The position numbers and the translations under genes are program-made. From positions 6,648,607-6,712,606 of the forward strand of contig NC_060258.1 in the NCBI RefSeq assembly GCF_921293095.1: a stretch of 64,000 nt of DNA, written 5' to 3'. This document shows positions 1 through 9,526 of the stretch, one piece after another (position 1 is the stretch's first letter; every line of letters begins with the position of its first letter). Under the pieces are notes generated by a model. The model searched no databases. It saw only the letters and a program-made list of their open reading frames with translations, and was not told the DNA's origin. The stretch comes from Ischnura elegans. Lineage: Eukaryota > Arthropoda > Insecta > Odonata > Coenagrionidae.

Positions 1-2149
1 CCTCATCGCAGAACATTTCAAAATGTCAATTATTATATTATTATGTATTTGCATCCTGCCGTATATGCAACACACTAATTCACTGTTGTATCGCGGCGCA
101 GTCTGGCGTACAGGAAAATAAAAAGTCAAAGCGGCGACCCACAGTGGTCCCAAATCGAAAAAAGCTGGCCAAAAGTCATTTTTTCGACTTTTTACGAGGA
201 AGTTTTGAATTATATATTCGGATTCTACAGCATATGGTCTATAATATTTCGTACCTGATAGGTCTGTTTGATTATTATGTTGACCTGTGTAACCCGTCAA
301 ACATGGGCATGTTCAGCCTAAAACGCCCGAGGCGTAGAAATAGTCGATTTTAGGGTAAATCAACTTAATAAATTTCTATTTTAATTTCAAGCGATTCATT
401 TGTCAATTTTAATACGGTAATTTTTCATATTTTTTTACAATATTATAGTATTTTTTTATTCGTTTCAGAATTTTTTATAACAATATTTAATTATTTATAT
501 AGTTAGCTATTTTGGAGCCTATTTTTAGTCAAATGTGTCGATATAGTTTTGTGCCCCTCCGTGCCCCTCGAAGATTTCTATGCTGAATCCGTAGGAAGAG
601 TATATACAACAAGATGGAGAAAAAAAATCTTACCTATACTTGCCTATCCGACATCTAGAGGGTTTTAAGTTGAGCGGTGCACCGCTCCGCTGAGGGCGGC
701 TGGCCGGCGGGAGACAGTGGCATTATCGCTCAAATATTCCTGTATCGGTGGTCAAACATGCATGGTGTATACTTAGCATAATTCTACATCCTGTACGATT
801 ACACACATCAAGTTCTTCACGCCTATCGTATGCACATTTCTTGTTTGTGCACTCACCTTCAAATATTCATGAAACCATTGAAGGCCGGTTTTCATGCTCT
901 TAATGAGAAACATTATGAGTGATCAAAAGCGACCACTTGAGTCACTATGCGAGAACCTTACAGTAACCACAAGGTGCTTATCTTTGCAAAACTTTCCTCA
1001 TATTTTTATAGAGAAGAGATCCCTTACATGCCGTACAGCGTTGTCAGCACGTTATTCCGAAATAAGGAATTGGCGATAAGAGAAATAAATGCTCCCTAAT
1101 GCCAAGAATTGTTCACAGGATCATTTAAACAGCCCATAGACGTAGATAGGATTGAATTCGGAGGGAAGAATTCGGCTAAATCCACCAATCTTGCATCTTG
1201 CAAGTGCGTTTTTTTTTAATAATAATGGAATGAGGATGACGGCCCCCCTCACCAGAGCCATTGCATGGATGTGGTGAATATTTCCCACTCAGTTTTACTT
1301 AATATTTTCTTAGTGAAAAAGAGCTGTGATCCGAACTATGTTAACCCGGCTAACTCGAGAAACTTCTCCTGTCCAGGTTATTAAAGTACTTGGTTTGCCA
1401 ATGTTTGGCATTCAAATTTCAGGATGCGCCGGAAACTCAGAGGCAAGTCTATATAAGCTTTTATATCATTTATTCATTGTCAACTCATAATTTCCGGTTT
1501 ATTATTGGTTAATAATAGACAACTTTTAGAAATCACTTTCATCCTTTCAGCCGTAAATACACCTGTTAAATTTGAATTATGGGTGCCGCAAATTATTTCG
1601 TACCTTGCGGTGTAGAATAAAAATACAGAGAGAAAAGAATATTCATAAGCGAAGAAGAAGGAATATGTTGCGGAGTACTTGAAAACAAGATTTCGACTAA
1701 ATGAAATCAAGCACGCAAAAAATATTCTAACGCGTTTTGCGCGAAGAATGTTTTCTCGAAATACCTAAGAAAGTGGAATCAAAGCTCGAGGACAGATGAG
1801 CATTTCAAAGAGACGTTCAAAAGCTGGTTGCAGAAGGAAATGAAATTCCCTCCAGAAGTATATCAATATCTCCCTATCGCATCTAGTGAGTGCAAATGAA
1901 TACCGTGTATGCGCAGTCGGCGAATATATGCAGTATATAGAAATAATGAGTCATTAATCTCAATCATCGTATTTTTAAAGGTGGAGTTTTAATCCAGGAT
2001 TTCATTTCAGACAAGATGAAATTACGTGTAAATATAAAATTATAATCAATAAGTAAGAAATATTGGACCCGTTTCCATAGTCTTGAAAAATCTACGAACA
2101 AATGCTTTATGTGTATGAAATGTAATTACTAATGTGATTTGCAATTTTC

Positions 2150-2483
2150 ACGACAGGTATCTTTGAAAGACTTGTCTTTAGACTTAGTGATATAAAAATC
2201 TCTATCCTGCGGCTATGAGATACATAATGAAGCCTTCAGCCAGTATTGCATTGAAATAGCTGAGCTTTACATCGATTATGGTTGGTATTATATGCTGCTC
2301 ATGGTACATAAAGTGCTGATACATGGAACAGCAATTTCCAAAAAATCCTTTCTTACAATTGAAGTTTTAACGGAGGAAGCATTGGAGGCCAGGAACATAG
2401 ACATGAGGAAATTCCGAGGGCAACGTACAAGAAAATCCTCAATAATGTTAAATTATGAAGATATCTTTCGAAGGCTCCTTTAA
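2150..2483 (+). pseudogene. Transib transposase C-terminal remnant (RAG1-core-like)
   Basis: An open stretch from about 2196 to the stop at 2483 reads through features of the C-terminal catalytic core of Transib/RAG1: 'NEAFSQYCIEIAELYIDYG', then 'VHKVLIHG', then 'LTEEALEARNIDMRKFRGQR' and 'NYEDIFRRLL'. The acidic EEA.EARN segment is the part of this family around the last catalytic Glu. Homology continues upstream to about 2150 in another frame, so there is a frameshift near 2190. A second plus-strand piece around 1755-1900 ('SSRTDEHFKETFKSWLQKEM') resembles the family's N-terminal segment, but I am less sure of that. The catalytic Asp region was not found intact. The gene is dead. Confidence 0.8.
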
Positions 2484-2799
2484 ATAACTGAATCATACAC
2501 TTTAATTACATCAGGAGTTACAAAAAACGAAGTCAGTCTATCAGGTGAGGTGAAAATTTGCTAATTTTAAGTGACATGCAGAGCGACAATGAGTCCGATG
2601 GAGTGACATCAGACGACTATTCTTTTAAAATTCATTTTTTGTGATACATGAAAGCGATTATATTGCAATTAGAACATTATTTTCCTCAATGTCCTTAATA
2701 TCAGTCATTTTATTTCATCTAGTGTGACTTATCAAATACATGGAATCCAAAAATGAGTGAGTGTATTTTTTTCCGATTTTGGTATCTCACCAACTATGC

Positions 2800-2830
2800 T
2801 GATGGTCGCGGGTTCGAATCTCACCAATTT
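2800..2830 (+). other. Pol III B-box-like sequence, decayed tRNA/SINE fragment
   Basis: The stretch ending GCGGGTTCGAATCTCACC matches the B-box of a tRNA T-arm (GGTTCGAATC), but the T-stem is imperfect and no convincing A-box or cloverleaf surrounds it. It lies inside the Transib element near its right end. Probably a fossil SINE or chance match. Confidence 0.25.
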
Positions 2831-3494
2831 CATGTCGTAAATTCTATATTGGGTTTTAACAACAATTTGTACATCTTGTCTTAAAATTATACTATTTTAA
2901 GCTCTCCATGAACACCAAGTTATCGCCAATCGCAATGACATCTATATCGAGATTTTATAAAAATTGTTTAAATAATAACAGCTCAAAAAAATGCTAAAAT
3001 GAAGAGATATCGTAAAAATAATGCCAAAATCAGATTCAGACGATCAAAATCAGTAAGGGACATCCACTTCTGTTGCTATTTGAGGTAAAATTACGACGTT
3101 ATTAATTTTGGCCAGCTTTTTTCGATTTGGGACCATTGTGCGACCCCTTTTGTTTGGTGCAGGCCGGCCAAATCGCATTAAAGGAAAAAAAATAATACTG
3201 GCAATGGATAAAGCAAAAATTCCGCACTTTCAAGGTATGTATCACGGGATCAGTAAGTTAAGGAAACGGAATAGTTTGGTTTCAAAGAGAGAAGAAATTG
3301 TAACATAAAGTACTTTCTCTGTACTCTTTCTCTTGCAAAAATACACAAAATATAAGAATACATTACAGACATGAGAGTTTGGTACCGCTAGAATTATTAA
3401 TGGCGTCTGTTACTGGATAATGGCATGCAATTCACAAAACTTCTTTAAAGATAATACTACAAGTAACAATGTTGTTTAATATTGACGTCGTGTA

Positions 3495-3741
3495 TTGTAC
3501 GTCTTTAGTGTCCGTTCCTCTTGCCAATCTAAAATTAAATTAGCTTCATTACCTAGATCTTTGAAAACTGGTACTATCGACAGTCAAAAGTACATTGTAA
3601 GAGTACAGGAGGCCATTCTAGACCAGAATGTACGTACAATGTTGAAATCCTTAGTTTTCGAAGATTGGCATACTTTATACGCCACCGTGCCCGCTCGAGG
3701 GACAAATAAACTAATAACAAAGGACGTTTATTCTTCTTTAG
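3495..3741 (+). other. 5' segment of piggyBac-like element, conserved with a second copy at 42.5 kb
   Basis: Between about 3510 and 3725 the DNA resembles 42465-42605, inside another piggyBac-like element. The best stretch in both encodes a peptide of the form SL(V/A)FEDWH(T/I)LYA(T/S). The copy here has an extra block of roughly 75 bp between the two conserved parts. A CTTTAG acceptor-like site at 3738-3743 directly precedes the transposase start region, so this may be an upstream exon or 5' untranslated part of the transposon gene. No TTAA-flanked terminus was found upstream. Confidence 0.45.
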
Positions 3742-4573
3742 GTGTTTATGGAATTAGGAATGGATCCTAAACAATCAACCTCTGGTGTGAGTCGAAAGAT
3801 GAGTGCAATAATTAAGGAGGATGAAATGGAAGAAGCTTTGATAGAGGAAAGTGAAAGTGACTCACAGTCGGAAAATTCTGAGGAGTATATTCTCGAGGAG
3901 GAGGAGGTCATCAGAAATATCTATCCGACGAAGAATTGGATGATGAAGAGCTATCAAATACCCTAAGTGAGGAGGATGAGGGTATTGTTTGGTTCGTGGA
4001 TCAGCAAAAAACAAGCGGTGATATTACTTTTATTGGCAATGCTGGAGTAAAGGTTCCCAACCCTGGAAACAATCCCTTTGCCTATTTTACTCTTATTGCG
4101 GAGGATTTGATGCTCCATTTTATTGTAAGAGAAACGAATACTGATGCAAAGGAAAAATTGAGGACGAAGTGGGTTCATGTGAGCATGGAAGAATTCCACA
4201 CATTTTTAGGGGTAACAGAAGGGAATTGCGAAACTTCCGAAAATCGCTCAGTATTGGAGCAAAAAAGATCATTACGATTTCCGTTTTTCCTAAAGCTATG
4301 TCTGGGGATAGATTTTTGGTTATACTGCGGGCTCTCCATTTTGGTAGAAGTCCTCTTCTTAGTGAGCAAAAACCAGAAGATCCTCTTTATATGGTGAGGA
4401 ATATTGTTGAGACTTTTTGCAATAACATGAAAAACTTTATTGTCCAAAAAAAGAACAGCCTGGACGAGTCAATGTTTATGTGGAGGGGAAGGCTTTATTT
4501 TCGCCAATATATTCAAGGAAGAAGCCACAAATATGGGATCAAAATTTATATGCTGTCGGAGCCATGTGGTCTT
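3742..4573 (+). pseudogene. piggyBac-type transposase pseudogene, N-terminal two thirds
   Basis: An acidic N-terminal stretch rich in Glu/Ser (3742-3966) is followed by piggyBac (DDE_Tnp_1_7) sequence split over three frames: 'NPFAYFTLI' near 4064, 'KLPKIAQYWSKK' near 4230, 'MSGDRFLVILRALHF' near 4300, then 'NSLDESMFMWRGRLYFRQYI' and 'HKYGIKIYMLSEPCGL'. The Asp of SLDESM is the first catalytic Asp of the family. Frameshifts lie near 4210 and 4290. At about 4574-4582 the homology ends abruptly and the same frame continues into copia sequence, so the second and third catalytic Asp are missing. Inactive. Confidence 0.85.
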
Positions 4574-4579
4574 GGCTTG

Positions 4580-5090
4580 GGGTTGGAGCACTGGAAAAGT
4601 GCCAAGCGTGTGCTACGATATTTAAAGGGTTCATTGAATCATGCCCTAGTGTTCAAGAAAACAGGTGAAAGTTTTGTTGGTTTTGTGGATGCGGACTGGG
4701 CTGGTGATAAGTGTGACCGAAAATCCTGCACAGGGTTTGCCTTTAAATTGGCAGGTGCTGCTGTTTCATGGGAGAGCCGAAAAAAAGGACTGTTGCCCTG
4801 TCAAGCACAGAGGCAGAATGCATGGCTCTCTCCGAAGAAGCAAAAGTGTATGTTCCTTCACAGCCTGTATAAAAGTATTATGTGGGAAGAGAGAACAGTT
4901 GTGCTGTTCAATGACAACCAGTCGGCCCAAAACTTGTGTATGAATCAGATGTTTCATAGTAGAACGAAACACATTGACTTTCGTCATCATTTTGTGAGAG
5001 AAGCTGCCAAATCAAATGTTGTTAGATTGAATTACTTAAATACCCAGGATATATTGCAGCAGACATCTTAACAAAGCCATTGACCAAACA
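4580..5090 (+). pseudogene. copia (Ty1) RNase H tail fused in frame to the piggyBac remnant
   Basis: From 'EHWKSAKRVLRYLKGS' on, the reading frame is the C-terminal part of a Ty1/copia polyprotein: 'GFVDADWAGDKCDRKSCTGF', 'AAVSWESRKKG', 'LFNDNQSAQNL' and 'SRTKHIDFRHHFVRE', the standard RNase H order. The frame stops at 5071; the typical ADILTKPL ending is frameshifted just after ('aagccattgacc'). Everything 5' of RNase H (gag, protease, integrase, RT) is absent. A 300-codon open frame (4169-5071) spans the piggyBac-copia junction. Confidence 0.88.
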
Positions 5091-5149
5091 GAAACATGAA
5101 AAAAGTAGGTCAGAAAATGGGGCTTATGGAAATATAACTTAAGGGGTGG

Positions 5150-5347
5150 TGTTAAATTGTATAGTTAATCTACATTTCTGTTGTTTTCTGCTGGTAAATT
5201 TCATGTGTATTTTGTTTTTTTGTCTTATGCATGTGGCGAACTCTTTCATGTATTCGTGCACACTAACTGTACTGTGTATGTCTTCCATGATGCGATGGTG
5301 GGATTAAAGGTGCGTGTGCAAGTATCTGCAAATATCTTATTTCTACA
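5150..5347 (+). repeat. Probable 3' LTR of the truncated copia element
   Basis: A polypurine tract AAGGGGTGG (5141-5149) follows the RNase H frame, exactly where a copia 3' LTR should begin. The LTR would start TGTTAAA at 5150 and could end at TTTCTACA (about 5347), giving TG...CA ends and about 198 bp. No partner LTR exists in the window because the 5' part of the element is missing, so the 3' edge is an estimate; a later CA (about 5382) is possible. Confidence 0.55.
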
Positions 5348-5389
5348 ATGAAAACCTTGCCCGAACAATCCATATTGCAACAGCCCTCC

Positions 5390-8200
5390 TGCACTTTGTT
5401 AGAAAAAAATTGTCATAATTTAATCTGATGTACCATATGGGACACTGACTTCAAACCAAAAGAAAAAACAAACTTTAAGCCAAACGAATTTTATTTGATC
5501 TGAATGGAGCATGATATGCAATATTGGATAAAGCTTCACAACAGTTTGCTGCACAAATAAAAAAAATCTTGTTTAATCATGCCATATTCAAGAAAATGCT
5601 ATTCCACCAAATATGCCTTGAATTGCTTTGTAACAGAATATAGTATGATACCACTTAAGAAAAAAAGTGAAATATACAAAAATTAGGCATTCATTTACAA
5701 CTGCATGACAATTGAATTGCTTATTGCAAAAAATAAACATATTGTTTCCTTACAGTGTCACTCACCGGCATTAAAAAAGAGGAATGCAAAGAAAAATAAT
5801 GCAAAAGAATGGAAAACCGGAAATACCTTCAGTGAGGATATCTTGCCATTCATCTACAGAGATAACCCAACAAATACGAAAGGGAATAATATAGAGATGC
5901 ATAGTTTTCCTCAAAGGCATGCATTCATTATCCTAGATTATCATTCACGAATAATAATCATAAAGTAATTAACATGTAAAATATGTACCTCAAGATATGA
6001 TTACAAAATCTTTTTTTAACTATCCAGATATAATTAGACTATTTCAGATGAGATAATGAATTAATTATGTTCTACTCATACATAAAACATAATAAAAGTT
6101 ACAAAATCTGAATGGTTTATCTCACTGTACCAACTGACATGGTGTACCAAAGGTATAATTTTTATCAATCCAGAAATATCTTGCAAAAATTTATTATTAT
6201 GAGCACGAAGTAAATAATTATATTCTACTCATACATAAAACATAATAAAAGTTACAAAATCTGAATGGCTTATCTCGCTGTACCAACTGACATGGTGTAC
6301 CAAAGGTATAATTAATTTTAAATACAGAAATATCTTGCAAAAATCAATTATTATGAGCACGAAGTAAACATCTTGTAAGCACCATACTCCCAACAAAATA
6401 TATTTTCTTTAGGAAAAAACTTTACATCATTGGAACCAAATTTCTGTTACCCCCAGGCTGCAGAGTGAAGATTGATATCATTCAGCACACAAAATTACGG
6501 AAACAAATGGTTAAGAAATACTAATGCCGAAAATAAAAAATGTAAATCCTAAAAATAAAAAAAACCAAATCCATTGTTCTAGTGAGAGATTTGACCAATA
6601 AACAGTCATTTTTAACAATAGGCCCTACAATTACAATAAATCCCAAAGAATGACGCCATCATAAAGGCATGAAATAGAAATAGCTTAATTTCATATCCAG
6701 AGAACAGGTAAAATATTAAACCATTATATTCTATTTACTCCTTGAAAACCAAGTCAGCATTCGGGCGGATTAGGAGATATTTACTGTTGCTAATAAAGTC
6801 GCAAATGCCTTCCAGTCAACTGCATACTAAAAAGGATATGTGAATGTTGAAATATATACGTGCATAAATTGAGGCAATTATCTCCCCTTTCACCATTGAA
6901 AATTTCAGAACGACCAAATAGAATAGAAATGTACTAAGGCCACAGACATATAGGAAAATGAATTTAAGAACTATTTTAAATTACTTAATTACGACATTTC
7001 TTAAATATCTTCCAACATATAAAAAGTGAAACAAAAATCTCATCTAAACCGTTAAGTATGACTGAAGATTGCAAAATTAAATTCTACATCTCATTTGAAT
7101 TATACACCATATCTTTGAAATAAGTAATCTTTGACGAACATACTGCACTGCAAAATATTATGACCACATCATTATAGTTGCAAAATCTAGGGGAAAAGTC
7201 TTTCAAGAGCACGGGTCAAATAAGGCCAGAGCAATGAACCAAAACAAACCAATGTTCACGAAAGGGCAACACAGACATGAGTGCGTCCGGCAAAATATAA
7301 TTCTAGCAATAAGAAGAGAGCAGCAAATATTGCAAATAGATTTATGTGTACGATGTCTTTCAGCTAAATAAAGTGTGGGATTACATTGCTAAGCCAAAAT
7401 GGTACGTTGCTTCCAAAGATTTCTAGCGTACATGAGATCTAAAGTGAAATATTATCAAAAATACAAATAACCCTACAGATGAACTAAGAAAAGACTGATT
7501 AAATTATGTGTCCACAAAATTATAACAACATGCACCTCAAAATTCGATTGCCAACCTAATTAAAAAGTGCCATGTACCTAACAAGAAATCAATGAAAATT
7601 ACTGCGTGTAAACACTGCAATGATTGCACGAAACAATAGTGTTTAAGTTAACCAAACAAAAACATATGAGACTATAAAAATAATTGAATATAAACATAAT
7701 TTTCTTCTCTATGACCGACTCCATCACAATCTCCGACGTATGTGAGGCCAAATTCATCTCTGAAACAAAAAATATAAATTAATGGAGGCCTCCATGAAAA
7801 AATTATGCAATCACAACCAAAATTCAAAGTTATCATTACATAGTGAGATAAAAGTATTAACCCCATTAAAAAAATGCAATGGCAATAATTATAACCATAT
7901 TTTATTTTATAAGTGAAAAATATTGGAAGACTTTCACGGTTTGTATTTCACTTGTACATCACTAGATTGATAAATCATGGATTTGAATATAGACAATCTT
8001 CAACTTCCTTGCATTATATTAACTTAAAACTTCAAAAGATTAGATTAGAGTTTGATGGTTTTGAATAGTCACCATCTTTAACTTATGAAATGTATGAGCA
8101 TATTACAGCTAAAAAATATGTCAGCTTCAAATAATGATTTCAATGTTTTCATGAAGACCATTAAGTAAAAGAAAAAAGTGTGAGAAATAGATATAAGACC
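5390..8200. other. Intergenic or 3'-flanking AT-rich DNA, no gene recognised
   Basis: No conserved coding sequence was recognised. The longest open frame (5705-5968) is Asn/Lys-rich and looks like chance. The stretch contains a 153-bp tandem duplication (listed separately) and, near 7758 on the minus strand, a good acceptor (TTTTGTTTCAG) that could start a last exon or 3' UTR exon of the ankyrin gene to the right. Confidence 0.5.
6063..6368. repeat. Two-copy 153-bp tandem direct repeat
   Basis: Copy 1 is 6063-6215 and copy 2 is 6216-6368, head to tail. Shared landmarks include TTCTACTCATACATAAAACA, ACTGACATGGTGTACCAAAG and TATGAGCACGAAGTAAA. Differences are scattered substitutions and a few short indels in the middle, so the duplication is fairly old. 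No coding role is visible. Confidence 0.85.
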
Positions 8201-8203
8201 CAC

Positions 8204-9526
8204 CTTTGCCTTGGATAGCAGAGTTCCAATCACATTGTTAGAATACAGAGAGAAGAGGAGGGAGTAATCTTGCTGCAGTCTAGCTCTTCCGTTTGTGGAT
8301 CCATCAGAAGCAATAATCCAAGGTACAGCTGCGGCCAGCCAACATACCTTTGCCTTCAGTGTCTTACCATTCAATGCGTAATTGATACTCCCATGTAATC
8401 CCTCTCCCCTCCTCCTCCTCTCCTCCAACTCCTCTACAGCCCTCATCCACTCCCGCTCTCCTTCCGGATCTCCCTTTCGATAAGGCCTCCCCTCATAATC
8501 AAAAACTAATTGCAGAGATAATTGTGAGAGGGCACAACCTAACTCAGCACATACGAATTCCTCTCTATTACCAGAACAAACCTTTGCACCCAAATATACA
8601 GTCTCACTCTCAAAATCACAAAATGCATACAAATCACTTCCATTCCACTGAGTCCCATCAAAATCCACAACCTTCTCCTTCATCCTTTCAATGTCATCAG
8701 ATTCAAAATCCACCATCACCTTCATCAGATCATCTCCACTTAAAAACTTAATAATACAAGCAGTACATTCATCTTCGTCATACAATTTCTCATACAATCT
8801 ACGCATTTCATCAACTCCATCTCCATACACTATCCTAGTCTTTCGCATCATGGCGTCTATGCACTCCTGCCTTGATCTAGCCGGATCAGATGTAGGTTGA
8901 CTTAAAGATGCCTCCTCAATAAAACCACACTTGATTGATGTCACGTCCTCCGCTGTAGACGTCACCGCCTCTTCTAAACAACGCAACAGTGCATCGCGTC
9001 CACACACTTGCGCTTTCAGTTCCTCCAACGATGAGCTCAGCTGTCGCACAAGAGATTTCATCTCTCGCCTCAATGAGTCCATAGAGGACTTGAGAGATGC
9101 AATATTACATTCTGGGCTAGCCACGGGTGTCACATGATCAGTGCTCCAACTCGAAGATGCTTGCAGACGACGCAAAATAACTTGGTCTCTCCTGTGAACC
9201 AACGTCACCAAATTCCAAACTTTTGAGCGTTCTACATCATCAGGGAACTGCCGCACCATCTCCTCAGCCGAAGACAATGCACTCTGTTCACTGTCATCTG
9301 TAATGTCTGTATTGGCCCCTCTTGCCAATAACTCCTGCACCCAATCAGCCTTTCCAAGTCCCACACCAACATGCAAGAGTGTTTTCCCCTTTATCATTCT
9401 TCTATCCACATCTTCCAACATGTCCAGTAGCTCTTTATGCTGGAGCAATGAGCCAGTCAGCAATCCAGCAATGAGCCTCTCCTCAACAAATTGCTCTGCA
9501 CCGCTAGCAGAAATGTTTCTCGCCAT
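8204..9526 (-). CDS. Ankyrin-repeat / coiled-coil protein with C-terminal metalloprotease-like domain
   Basis: The longest uninterrupted host-type open frame outside the zinc-finger gene. I start it at the ATG at 9526 (MARNISASG...); the frame is open further upstream but without an ATG. An ankyrin-type repeat (KTLLHVGVGLGKADWVQELL, GANTDI) lies at residues 46-86, a coiled coil at about 145-190, and a C-terminal domain at 230-400. An AAG|GTGGGT donor at 8204/8203 probably ends the exon after 441 codons; joined to the acceptor at 7758 the frame stops after one codon. From memory of related insect proteins, the 'AELGC ... GRPY' segment (residues 327-350) sits where others have HELTH...PY, which would make this a His-less pseudo-enzyme. 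Function unknown; the C-terminal family call is tentative. Confidence 0.7.

Larger units (their letters stand above)
135..3145. mobile_element. Transib-family DNA transposon with 5-bp target duplication
   Basis: Inverted terminal repeats of 35 bp lie at 140-174 and 3106-3140 and differ at one base. The left end begins CACAGTGGTCCC, the right end (read inward) CACAATGGTCCC. Both ends are flanked by the same 5-mer CGACC (135-139 and 3141-3145), which fits the GC-rich 5-bp target duplication of Transib. The element proper is 140-3140 (3001 bp), the size of a full Transib copy. Its interior holds decayed transposase pieces on the plus strand (about 2150-2483). Transib transposase is the relative of the RAG1 recombinase core, and the left heptamer equals the consensus RSS heptamer. 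The coding region is broken, so this copy is not autonomous. Confidence 0.88.

Noticed and set aside
144..353. 69-codon open frame near the left edge
   Set aside because: It begins inside the Transib terminal repeat and shows no conserved motif.
1480..1710. Minus-strand open frame inside Transib
   Set aside because: Phe/Tyr-rich translation of AT-rich DNA, opposite to the transposase strand.
2800..2830. Functional tRNA gene
   Set aside because: B-box present but the T-stem is mismatched and no acceptor, D or anticodon arms can be drawn.
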